Positions 1 to 10,014 of a stretch of 64,000 bases of DNA are shown piece after piece (position 1 is the first letter of the stretch; every line of letters starts with the position of its first letter). The position numbers were made by a program, and so were the translations under genes. The notes under the pieces were generated by a model, which worked only from the letters and a program-made list of their open reading frames with translations, was not told where the DNA came from and searched no databases. The stretch is from Letharia columbiana (taxonomy: Eukaryota > Ascomycota > Lecanoromycetes > Lecanorales > Parmeliaceae): positions 445,501 to 509,500 of the forward strand of contig NW_023501036.1 in assembly GCF_014066305.1 (NCBI RefSeq). Direction: 5' to 3'.

Positions 1-101
1 CGAATGGAAGGTCTATAGACGGGTTTCTCGTGGGAGAAGAATGGATCTGGATGGTGGGATCCTGGATCTTTGGTGTTTGGAGTACAGGTTGGGACGATCA
101 T
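1..101 (-). CDS. possible 5' end of a gene running off the left edge
   Basis: On the minus strand an ATG at 101..99 opens a frame that stays free of stops to the window edge (33 codons). It is Pro/His/Ser-rich (starts MIVPTCTPN, later HHPDPFFSHEKP). No family is recognised. The open frame is short enough to arise by chance, so this is only a candidate first exon of a gene whose body lies outside the window. Confidence 0.2.
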   Translation of the reverse strand, partial: MIVPTCTPNTKDPGSHHPDPFFSHEKPVYRPSI

Positions 102-375
102 GAATGGCAATTTTGAGAGGCGGTAACATATTTTGTAAACTAAGTCGAAGGCCGAAATACCTACAGCCCCCGCTGCCACAGAGAGCGTGGTACGTCGATG
201 AACATGGCTCGAACGAGGAAATCTAAATGCCAACCCAGACAGAGAGTGGTCATGGAAGCATGGGCAGTTTGGGCGTTGGCCCTTCTTTCCTCACTGGAGC
301 TGCATTCAGTTGGAGCATCATGAGCTGAATAGGTGAGAGGAACTAGTTGATATCATAAGCCAACACTGGTACCCC

Positions 376-670
376 ACAGGCTAGTCTTCTTCTTCTTCAG
401 TTCTTGGGTGATGTCCTCCAATAGAAGGGCGAGTTCTTTGCTAAGTCTCTTCGCTACCATACCAACATCGTCTGGTATTGCCTTGCGCTGTGTGTCTCCT
501 CGGTCATGACAAGCTCGGCGCATATGTTGTACAACTGGACAGAAACCGCGAATCGCTTATGAAGGGAGACCAGTCCGGCGATGGATCCGACGATTGATAA
601 ATGTCGCGGTGCTGGCGGGGAGCGATACGGCTTCGAGGGCTTCACCTACGCCTGGGCCGCTTGAGAGGGC
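376..670 (-). pseudogene. relic of a fungal STAND/NLR-type N-terminal domain
   Basis: Minus-strand fragments resemble the start of fungal STAND proteins. A GEALEAV-like piece is followed in another frame by SIVGSIAGLVSL, and then, after another frame change, by an amphipathic helix (KRLSKELALLLEDITQEL). The motif SIAGLVSL recurs in the intact-looking N terminus at 14324. No nucleotide-binding domain follows. The frame changes suggest decay, although an unrecognised intron could explain one of them. Assignment rests on the short hydrophobic signature and the alpha-helical character, so confidence is modest. Confidence 0.35.
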
Positions 671-1186
671 GAGGATCGGATGGCGCGGGAGGTCGAGTTG
701 GATGTCAGTCGAGCTGGTAGCATTGAAATCCTGGCCAGAACGAGCTTCTGCCGCGCATTAATTTATTTGTTCGCATTCTGAGAAGCTCGCTGTGAATACT
801 CGGAGGGCTATGAATGCTGTGTGATCATTTACGTGTCGACGCGTCATGCTTGTCGCGAGTGGTGGCCGACCTTTCATTTAAAGGGGCTGGCTGCAAGCAT
901 GTCGGGCGATAATGATTACTGGTCGCAGATCCTATTCGTCAGATACACTCCACGAGACCGGGCACTGCGCGCTTTCAAAAATCACGGTCTAAAAAATAAT
1001 GAATCTGTTCTCCCAATATTGAATGGTACTACCTCCTCGAACCCGAAGCCGCCCCTTTCATCCAGCTCTCCCTGCATGCCACCGCCGTACTGCAGCCCTC
1101 AAACGAAACCCAGGTACCTATCTAGTAGTTCACCGCCACTTCAACACGATCCCTTCGAGTTTCACCGCCCGGCCTGTCTCGTGGTC

Positions 1187-1903
1187 TCATATTCTGAAGA
1201 AGCAGGGGGGCCTGCGGCTGGTGTTGCAGTGGCGATAGCGATGGTAGATGACGCTTGCGTATATAAGGGTGGCGATGTGGGAGAGACTGCTCGTGAGGAG
1301 TGTCAACGGGGATCGATGTTTGCAAGCAAAATGGCATGTTTTTTCAAAAAAAAGGGGGAATTGGCGGTTGAGGAAGGGAGAGAGGAAGGGAGGGATGGGG
1401 AAACTGGACTCACAGCGTCAGGGCGGCAGCAAGGACATAGCGAGTCCAGCCATCCACGGTTTGGAGTTGATACTCGCTGCTGTTTATCAGGGAGGTTTCC
1501 GCCGCTTGGTTATAGATTGTGACGACGATGAAGTATGTGGACCAGAAGAGCGTCTTTGCGGTCTGGAAGATCAGGTAGGTTAGGGGTTGGAGGTTGCGTT
1601 TGGCGTAGAGGAGGATTTCCGTGAGGGTGAGGACGAAGGTCGTGATGCAGAAGAGGACGTATACGACATCGATGCTATTGGGAAGGTTAGTTCGTGAGCG
1701 TTGGTTTCTAGAATGTAGGAGAGGTCTGGGTACGGTGTGAGTGGTGGAGAGGCCGCTATGCTGAAGACGAGCCAGCCGAATATGGCGGCTGTTAGGAGGC
1801 TCTGGAAGATCCATAGAGGGATCAGAATGTGTTTTCGCCATGGTGAACGGCGTGGTGGTGCCATTGAGGTGTTCGATGAGGATGGTGGAGGGGAAGAGTG
1901 CAT
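1187..1903 (-). CDS. predicted four-pass membrane protein, three exons
   Basis: Exons 1734-1903, 1414-1674 and 1187-1286 join in frame to 176 codons. Intron 1 (59 nt) runs GTACCC..CAATAG with a CTAAC branch site. Intron 2 (127 nt) starts GTGAGT and ends at a tandem GAGCAG acceptor. The product has a Pro/Ser-rich N terminus, then four hydrophobic segments: ILIPLWIFQSLLTAAIFGW, VVYVLFCITTFVLTLTEILL, a LTYLIFQ..FIVVTI segment, and a last one split by intron 2 (YVLAAALTL / SHIATLIYASVIY). A short basic Cys/Arg tail (RYRHCNTSRRPPCFF) follows. The topology resembles small fungal MARVEL- or tetraspan-like membrane proteins, but no family signature was found. The start at 1903 is the first in-frame ATG. 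ATG 1864 is an alternative that shortens the cytoplasmic N terminus. Confidence 0.6.
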
Positions 1904-2390
1904 TGGACGGGGAGAAATGGAAAGCAGGAGGCCCAATTATCGTTGGTATTGTTTCCGATATCTGTCTTTTTGAGACAGGAGACTGCTCTCGCCGAAAGGA
2001 GATGTCTCAACTTGTTCCAAGACACAGCCAGAAAGGGTGAGTCAACCAGAAGCGAAGGGCTTGATGACCAAAACGGGACATAGATTTGGATGTGTTTGAA
2101 GCCACAACACCTTCAAAGTATTGCTTTCCAACCCACGAAATATCATGGTCGGAGACGGCAAAAGAAACCCCGATACCAAGAGTGCAGACCCTGGGGATCT
2201 GTCATTTTGCGGTGCTCTCAAGCTTCATGCCCTGCAGCGTTGAGTAATCTAGACGTAGAGACTTCATGACCTATGTGTTAGATATTGAAACACTGGGTAG
2301 GCACGAGCTTATTACCCAAAACACCATTGGTTTCAGCGACGATGGCGGCGCATTTGATCAGGACTTTCGTATAGGATGATGGAGTTGCAC

Positions 2391-3822
2391 TCAACTGCTG
2401 ATGTACTCCAACAAGCCTTGCGCCGATTTGAGCTCTGCCGTAGGCTTCGCGAATAGTCTCTTTGTAGCTTCAAAGGGTTTTTGCGCATCGCCGAAAAAGC
2501 GCTTGGTATGTCTTGACTCCGCCTCCACTCGAGCATCCGAGTAGTCCTTCGCTAAGTCGCCTTTTATACTAAGCCCATCATCAGCCAGACTCACACGAAA
2601 CTTTCTTTGACAGGTTATGCAGGCCACTTACCGTGCATGTAAACGACTGCTCTTTTGGTGCTCCACATTGCGTGCGGAACGCTGTGAGACATATCTCTGT
2701 ATGAAGCATAAGTTGAAGTGCATCGTTCCGGTAACTATAAGCACGCCTTACATATTCGCATCTCCAACCATGAAGATTCCAGGCATGCTTGACTCCATAT
2801 TACCATCCACATGGACCGTAGCATTAATCTCGTTACTCAGCTCCAAACCCAACCTTCGTCGGAAGATCCGAAGCCAGTCCTGCAGGGAAAGCCCCTTTGA
2901 TACCATTCCGTACAATGCTTTCTTCATCTGTAAAAGTAATCCCGAAGTCATCATCGTAGTCACTGTCGTTTCCGTTTACGCGCGAGAAGCCTGGAACGAT
3001 GCGGTCTTCGACGCTGTGACGTTGTATAGAGCGAGTCGTTCGGCCCAGTCTGGAAGGTCCTTGGAGGCTTGCGCCTTGGTAGTACCGTTGTAGGTGCGGT
3101 TGGTGAGCATCAGGATGTCGGGTTTGAGGGATGTCTGCGTGTTGCTATTTTGAACGAAGGTGGCGCTGAAGGGTCTCAGGTTCGCAAAGGGCTTGTCTCG
3201 GTGTTCCCAGCCGTCGCACCATGGGCACCCTGCTACTATCAGCATGGAGCAGAGGCGTGTTTATATAAATATGTACAGTAGCTTCCTTTGCCCCATCCAG
3301 CAGCCAGACCGGAGGTAGTCGGCAGCAGGTCCTTATTCCAGTAGCCAGGATGACTTTTTGCTGAGATAATGCTTGCCCTCCGCATATATCGTTGGTGAAA
3401 TAGGCATTGTTGATTTCTGCAGCGGTCGAAGAGACGGCACCATTCATCATAGACACAGAGGTGTACACAGAGATTTGTTCTCGAGCCAAAGCTCTGAATG
3501 CTGCACGAACGGTGCCATCTCTTGTAAGGACATCATGGACTTCTTGGGTGGGCGCATTGTCTAGAGATACTTCGTTAGTGTGTGATGCACTGTCAAGAAC
3601 CCAGGATCGTCTTATGAAGAATAGACACCGCTATCGGTGAGAAGTGCGGAGCGTCTCACACGTCCTAGAGCACTTGCGGCACTAAGACCAGCAGGTCCCT
3701 TCACCAAAGATGATAACATCGTACACTGGTAATGGACTTGCATGGATTGTCAGGATCGGCGAAGTGGCGGCGAGACGAAGCAAGGGACCAGCGACGAGGG
3801 CAACTTTCGGAAACCCCATCAT
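2391..3822 (-). pseudogene. thioredoxin-reductase-like FAD/NAD(P) oxidoreductase, frameshifted
   Basis: The order of motifs is that of fungal thioredoxin-reductase-like flavoproteins: VYDVIIFGEGPAGLSAA (FAD dinucleotide site), LGRVRRSALLTDS, VHDVLTRDGT, FRALAREQI, KVILATGIR, a CPWCDGWEHRDKP redox/NADP motif, DFGITFTD, MPGIFMVGDAN and VPHAMWSTKRAVVYMH. ATG 3822 adds a hydrophobic leader (MMGFPKVALVAGPLLRLAA) that looks like a signal peptide. At least two normal introns are visible: GTGTCT..CTCTAG after LLTDS, and GTACAT..TAGCAG before the CPWC motif. Three single-base frame breaks remain, near 3331 (ATGIR/DLLP), near 3005 (NVTAS/DRIV) and near 2855 (LPTK/LGLEL). These make it a probable recent pseudogene, or a poorly assembled gene. 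An intact relative would act on a disulfide substrate, but the substrate cannot be read from the sequence. Confidence 0.7.
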
Positions 3823-3924
3823 GTATCTGCTCTCTTATCCGCTTTCGGGCCTGGGAGGCCACGAGAGTAATTCGCCTGCTACTGGAACCGAAGTACGAAC
3901 TTAGTACATCCTATTCAGAATAGT

Positions 3925-4265
3925 ACAACGCAGCTCTACAAGCAGCTCGAGGCGGCCATTTGAATATCGTGATGCTGCTTTTGGAAGGGGCAACGCCAAA
4001 AACGATACAGAGGGGAAAGTCTCTCACCAGAGGCTTCAAAACATGGTCAGGAGGATTTTGCTCGCCTGGTTATTGACAATGAAACATTCACTATACCTGA
4101 CCTCAAGTCTGCTGTGGAGCAGTCTTTGCACGAGGCTGCCAATCGCGGCTACCATGAAATTGTCAGACTGCTTTTGGCTCACAGCGCCAAAGGAAAATAC
4201 AGGGGCCTTTGGGTTCCATTTCGTCTCGCAAGCAGAGGTGGTTATGAGCCTACATCCAATACGGT
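3925..4265 (+). pseudogene. ankyrin-repeat relic
   Basis: Two ankyrin-like units survive on the plus strand: ALQAARGGHLNIVMLLLEG near 3930-3990, and SLHEAANRGYHEIVRLLLA near 4117-4176, followed by FRLASRGGYE. They lie in different frames with stops and unrelated sequence between them. No start, upstream domain or continuing array can be seen. Such repeats commonly form the C-terminal part of fungal STAND proteins, relics of which lie on both sides. This is therefore most likely a fragment of a lost gene of that type. Confidence 0.6.
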
Positions 4266-4794
4266 AGGCCCGGACGTGGGAATAGCGTCTGAGGACCGAG
4301 GCAAGCTGGTGGTGTTGTTGAGGGTATTTAGTTCGTATTAGGTTCGATTCCTAATGGCGCTGGTACAATGGTGTTGCGGTGCTTCTTATTTTCTGGGGTG
4401 GGGACAGCGCTAGAGCCATCTGCAGCTCTGGATAGTAGAAGGGAGATCAGGGCGATGCGTCTTTCACGGGGTGGAGACCCTGGCGTGCTTTGTTATGGAG
4501 TTTGAAAGGAAATCGAACAATGATCTTGTCCTTTGGTGAAACAACCTGTAAGCATCGACACAAAGAAGGTTGGCAATGAACTATGAAGGACAAGCAACGA
4601 CAATAGCATTGTTTTGTTCCTTAACAATGTTTCCTCGCAAGACCCCTTGCCTTTTCACACATAACCATTCTCTACCTCAAATCACATTTCCTCGCAGGCA
4701 CTCCCCACAATCGCAGGGACTCACAACAGACACGCGGCTCAAACACCATTTACCACACCGGCATACTCTTCCCTCAGGGGGACTTTTACGCACC

Positions 4795-5163
4795 ATGTAT
4801 CAATCCTTCCCAAGTATCTATTTCCACCGCTTCAATTGCGGACACTGCGAGTCCTTCCATGGGATCCTCGTGAGTGAAACAGAAACCGTCAACCTGGACG
4901 ACCCTTGCGCACGCTGCGAATCAAATACCACAGCTGGGCAAGAGAGGCTGGAGGCCATGTGGATCTGGGCCAGTTTGACCATTCCTTATCTAACCGAGGA
5001 TGGAGACATCATCATGGCGCCCCGTGGATCCAACGGTTTCCCGGCTGTGCTAAATATCAGGCAGGAGGGTGACAGGTACGAGGCTAACGTGGTGAGCCAG
5101 GATTCTGCGGAGGGTCGAGCTGTTAGATCGATATACGGGAGGGAGTCGAGGTGCATAGATTGA
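4795..5163 (+). CDS. small hypothetical protein with CxxC pairs
   Basis: A 122-codon frame starts at ATG 4795 (context CGCACCATG). It encodes MYQSFPSIYFHRF, then FNCGHCESFHG, then PCARCESNT about 25 residues later, and an acidic C-terminal half ending GRESRCID. The two CxxC pairs (NCGHC and CARC) could form a small zinc ribbon. The frame is open upstream to ATG 4576, so a 195-residue form is possible, but that extension is low-complexity and His/Pro/Thr-rich. No family is recognised. The neighbourhood is rich in pseudogenes, which lowers confidence that it is expressed. Confidence 0.45.
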   Translation: MYQSFPSIYFHRFNCGHCESFHGILVSETETVNLDDPCARCESNTTAGQERLEAMWIWASLTIPYLTEDGDIIMAPRGSNGFPAVLNIRQEGDRYEANVVSQDSAEGRAVRSIYGRESRCID

Positions 5164-6715
5164 CGAGCGGTGAGGACTCTTTCAGGTCTTATACCAGCGG
5201 AGACACCTGAAGACTGAAGCATTCTTTGATGTTATGGCGTTTGGTGAAAGTGCATAGCCGTAATCTGATTAAGGTTCCCAAGACTCCTGTACTTTGATAC
5301 CCTGAACCGAGCCTTCCATTTGCGTCCAGCTTTCTGTTACCTTCGACAAGTAAACGCGATTAATGACAAGATATCTGACTCCCGGGCAAGACGCGGATAC
5401 ACTAACAAAGGAATTGCAGGAATGAGTCTTTATAGCTTGGTCCAAATGGTAAGCTTTGAGAATATCAAAGCAACCATCCTCTCAGCACCCTTACTAAAAG
5501 ACATATTGACCTGAAAGCGTCGAGTATATTCACAATCACGCAGGTTACGTACATCTGGAAAGGATCCAAAGCGTCCTGATAACATGTAGTACTAGGAAGG
5601 GAAAACCCATGGCGTGTCACCAATGCGGTTCACAGAGAGCTGCGGAGGGTCTCGAAAAATCAACACTGGATGCGATACGGCCTTGTGGCCTAACACCCTG
5701 ACCTTTCGGCACAGAGTTGCCCTGAGAAACGCATTGTTCACTCGTCGCCGTGGCCTTTCAGTCGTAGATATCGCGCATTGCCTGGGCCGTTTTCTGATAA
5801 GCGCTTTCTGCCAAAAGGTCGTCCATGGCCACGGCTCTAACCTGCTGAATGGTCCTACCAGTCATATTTAATTGGAAAGCCAGGTTTTGCTGTTACAAGC
5901 TTGCTAAGACATGATATCGAGGGCAATTTGAAAGCGTGCAGGCTTATACTTTCGGGTAGGAACATGCCGGTTGCCGCCCGGAACCGGCCCTAAAACGAGG
6001 TAGCGAGGTAAGTGCATGGCACGATTAAGTCTCAGCGACCTGCTAGGGAAGTCGGTGCCCAAAAACTATCCAGAGCTTTTCAATTTGTTATATAATAGTA
6101 CTATTTTAGAATCACGACCATTCTATAAGCAACATTCGCCCATCAGAGACCAACAGTGGACAGTATCGTGTTCTCGCGCTGTACAACGGTGTTGTTACGG
6201 CATCTTCGTAGGTGCCATCGAACTTATCGTATTGAAAACGCAGTCATCCCAATTGCATGTCCAAAAAATCGGGACTCGAGTATCTCGGTTTTCAAAGCTC
6301 GGTCTAAAACGCTGAGGCTCAGTCAGGACTTGGGCAACATACTGAAAACATGCAGTTGAACACTAAGATCCCGTCAAGGAGACCAGGCTTTATGATCGAA
6401 AGGCGACTTGCTACAGATGAGGCTGTGGCTAGACTGATGCATGATGCAGCCTCGTAGCCTCGTCTGAGTCAGCCCGCGTCGACGACAGGACAAACTTTCA
6501 ATCTTTCAACAAGGACTGCATTCCACTATGACGTGATTGGAGCCGACTGTGCTATGAGACTATCGCACCTTCCTATGATCTTTCTCCTTGCCTATAGATT
6601 ACGGCCTTGCGGGCTCGCCTATCCGCTTTAACGAGCGACCCTACTTCTCTTCCAGCCTTGTAGAGTCGAGTACTTCCACCTTATTCCCTCATTATTTCCC
6701 CAAAGTCTTCGGGAA
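5164..6715. other. no gene recognised
   Basis: About 1.5 kb between the small CxxC ORF and the STAND relic. It contains only short unrelated open frames. A (T/A)-rich stretch near 6085-6110 is not a recognisable repeat. No homology, RNA gene or regulatory element could be supported. Confidence 0.5.
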
Positions 6716-7522
6716 TGGATCCAGTATCAATAGTTGAACTTGTCGAAAGCTCGCTCGGTCTAGCATTACAATTCGGCATTGCAGCAAAGGCTCTCAATGA
6801 CGTTGCGGGCAAATGACAGGCTTGCCATCAAATCCTTGGCACAGAACGTCGCCATCCTTCAGCTTGCATGGACTCAAATTGGAAAATGGTCTCAAGGGTA
6901 CGCTGGGGAAGGTGGTCTGCACGATGACAGCATCACGAAGCAAGTGGAAGGATCCCTGGAGACCGATAGACTGGTGATGGAGGCAATTCAGCATGACGTG
7001 CAGGCATACGATGACGACCGTCTCGGTGTTTAAAAACACTACAAATTCATTTGGAATGAGAAATCTCTACGGGGCCACCAAAACCGTGTATGAGATCAGG
7101 CTTTAACCCTGAGTCTCTTCTTACAAGCGGTGAATCTGTAAGGTATTCTCCGTTATAACGAAGTTGTGGCTACTCTTCCCCGACAAGACGCTTATTCAAG
7201 CAGCGATGCTGAGATCTCAAGTCATGATATATTGATTATGTCTAGTCTTACACCACAAGCCCGAGCAAAGCTGCCCGAACAATCAGAAACTCAGTTTCAG
7301 AAATCCTATGAAAGCGCCTACTCAGTCGATTCCGTTGTGCCTTGTCGGATGTCGGTATCGACTAGTCAAAGAGACAGCTATGCAAGCGGGCAAAGTCAAG
7401 ACACCATAGAATATCGTCCTTTGAGCTTTGAGAAACGGCTCTTCATGAGCAAAGTGTATATGAGAAGTTCTAAGAACGTGACGATCAAAGAGCTCTCTAA
7501 GGCAGATTTGTTCTCCAAGTGA
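6716..7522 (+). pseudogene. fungal STAND/ankyrin-protein N-terminal region, frameshifted
   Basis: ATG 6716 opens MDPVSIVELVESSLGLALQF followed by IAAKALNDVAGK, the typical start of fungal STAND N-terminal helical domains. The frame then stops at TGA near 6810. The homologous continuation NDRLAIKSLAQNVAILQLAW..IGKWSQGY is intact in another frame (to 7033), which implies a single-base shift at about 6808-6815. After further frame changes a linker-like segment at 7166-7522 (FEKRLFMSKVYMRSSKN) resembles the region before ankyrin repeats in such proteins. No NACHT/NB-ARC domain or ankyrin array follows. This is a decayed, truncated NLR-like gene. Confidence 0.6.
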
Positions 7523-7636
7523 AAGGATACAGCGACAGAAACCGACCAGACTGTCACGAACTAGGGACTAATTACGTCAAAAAAACCTCCTCCCATACAC
7601 GATCATCAACCAGTCATCCCCATCATTCATAAAGAT

Positions 7637-8966
7637 TCAAACCGCCCAACTCCCAAAATAAGTATTTCCCCAGCCCTGAAAGACGCCATCATTCCACCCG
7701 ATCATCGCCCCTCGAAGTCCCGCAGTGCCCAGCTCCCCTTCATACACCGTCACCGCCCCCGCATCCATGACGATCCAAACCTTCTCCGAGATGCCCGGCG
7801 GCAGGATGGTACTGTAGACGACCCCGAACACCAGGATGAGCCCCAGCACCGCCACGCCGCTGAACATGGTGAACCAGGGCCGCCGCATCTTGACGCCGCG
7901 CCAGCGCGTGCCACTGTGCACGGTCGCGAGGATGCCGATGTCGACCAGCTCCAACGCGATCGAGATCCCCGTGCCGGCGACCGTGGCCTTCAGCCAGGCC
8001 ATCTGCTGGTTTCCGGGGATCAGGATGCATCCGACGCCCTTGGAGAAGGTCTGCAGGATGGGCCAGACGTTGCAGTTGCCGTCGAGCACGGCGACGCCGA
8101 AGGGTTGGAAGATGGGACTGCACCAGGAGACGGAGGGGGCGGACTGCCTGGCGGCGTTGACGGCGTGGTGGAGGCCGAGGAATTGGAGGGCGAAGACGGA
8201 AATGAGGAGGAGTGACGATATGAGAGCGACGTAGAGCGGTTTGGAGGTGAATAGGGGTGGGTGGGTGGAGCTGGTGGGGGCAGTGGCAGATGCAACAGGG
8301 CTTACGGTGCGCATTGCGATGAAGACGCCTTCGTCAGGATCGCCGCTTTTGCCGGCTTCCTCGTCGTGAAGGAAAGGCTCTTCCGATGGTTTTGCTCGGG
8401 GAGGCATAATGGCGCGTCTCAGCCGAGTGAGCAATTCATAGTCCTCGACGACGAGAAAAAGTACTTGCGCCATGCTACCGGCGTCAATGACTAGGAGGAG
8501 CGGCGTCCAGGTGAGGATCTTATCCGAGCGGAAATTCGTGGATGCGAAAGCTTGAGCTGTGATCGCAATGGTGAAAACGGTGGCGCCCAAGCACCATGTC
8601 TGCACGGCTTCCCATTTGACGACGCGGATGATCACGACCGGTATGTGGACCAGCAGGATGATGATGCTGTAGACCCACGGAACCAATGCGCCGCCTGATT
8701 AAACTTCCGTCAGCACCGTTGATACTGTAAAGCTCGGTCGCAGGATGTTGGAGGCGGCAGAAGTACGTACCGATGTCAGGACGCAGATAGGAAGGGCCAT
8801 CAAGCTGCCTGATAGGCTGGTCTACCGCCTGGGCCCATGTGATGTTTGATGACGTGGTGACTGTGTCGTTCGAGTTGAGTGGGCATATATCGAGAGAAGC
8901 AGCGACGCAAGCATTAAAGAAGAAAAACCACGAGAGCACGATTAGAGTCCACATCCAGGTCATCAT
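7637..8966 (-). CDS. predicted polytopic membrane protein with signal sequence, two exons
   Basis: Exon 1 (8771-8966) and exon 2 (7637-8694) join across a 76-nt intron (GTACGT..ATCAG) to give 417 codons. The N terminus is a hydrophobic leader (LIVLSWFFFFNACVAAS), then an extracellular-looking segment with Cys and N-glycosylation sequons (NDT, NIT). About six membrane segments follow, such as VYSIIILLVHIPVVIIRV, LYVALISSLLLISVFALQFL and WFTMFSGVAVLGLILVFGVV, with a cytosolic acidic loop between the third and fourth. A late extracellular loop carries WCSPIF and DGNCNVWP. The C terminus is aromatic (GWGNTYFGSW). No transporter or receptor signature is recognised. Start ATG 8966 is the first in-frame ATG. 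Confidence 0.75.
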
Positions 8967-10014
8967 CCGAAGTTGATATTGGACTGTCGAAGACACGAGG
9001 AAAGATGAGATGAAGGAGGGGAAATACAGCGTTCAGACGCAGGTCTTATTTCCATCGACCGGTGAAAACACCACGGTCTGCGCCGCTCTGGCCAGTCATT
9101 TCTTATCTTGACCGATCGAAAAGAGTCACCGACCATTGCCTTGGTGTGGCTCCCAAGATTTGGTAGCCTGGTGATAAGGGACGAAGTCTACGATGTGAGC
9201 CTGCGGAAAATGAGGGGTTCCCGCCGTTAGAGCGAGGCTGAGATCTGTGAAAACGCTGGTGGCGTGCCAATAGTGCCAATAATAGAAATCATTTGATTCC
9301 AATGTCATCTAGATGGAGGAAAGAAACACGCCCACCGATTAATTAAAGAGTATCGGTGCATAGAGCCGCCATAACGGGGCATGCTAGATTGACCTGCCGG
9401 ACAGAGCGTTCTTTGCGGCAAGGTCCATAAGTAGTCCGCCAAAAAGGCAACGCCTCTAATACAGATAGCAGAGACGGGGAACCGTAAGTAGTGCGCCTCT
9501 CGGTCATCGATATTATCAAGGTCAACGCTGTGCTGTCGCACAGAGTACCTAGAGAATTGAAAGGCTGAGGTAGGAGACTTAGCGTGCGTGGCTGAGCTCA
9601 GACACAGTCCGAGTGTTTGCTTTCTCTTGGCGGTAGGGCAGATTCCTACACACTCTGTACAGAAGCTTCAGTTCCCTCGGGTTGAGGAATTATGCGAGCT
9701 GTCAATAGCTTTTGACCTTGCGTTCGATCGTTCCATCCTAGCTCATCCCCCACATCTCTTCTCATCTAGAGCGTGGCTCAACATTGTTCGTCCTGCCATA
9801 CTTGCAGCCCGGTCGCAGGAGGCAGATGCATTTCCTTCTTTTTCTGAGTCTTCGAGTTTTCGTCCGTCTCCAAAAGCTTCCGTGTTGACAGCGAGGTTCG
9901 CGGATAGGGGTACATCTCTTGATTCTACCCGTCCGGCTTCCAAGAGACCAACTCGTACACCCTCCGCCAAATCGATACCCGCTTGCGCTCTTTCTTTGCA
10001 GTCAATCTCATCGA
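8967..10014. other. intergenic, no supported gene
   Basis: About 1 kb. An open frame at 9588-10064 plus is Ser-rich with no recognisable motif, and it runs into the 3' end of the kinase gene on the other strand. Nothing else could be supported. Confidence 0.4.

Noticed and set aside
821..1522. 233-residue plus-strand open frame
   Set aside because: It lies antisense to the three-exon membrane protein gene, which has proper splice sites and hydrophobic helices. Its own sequence is low-complexity.
4335..4375. A perfect T-arm / B-box-like sequence (GGTTCGATTCC with a TTAGG/CCTAA stem) suggesting a tRNA
   Set aside because: No matching D arm, anticodon arm or acceptor stem lies at tRNA distance. 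The only complementary acceptor-like heptamer is about 180 bases away, inside the ankyrin relic.
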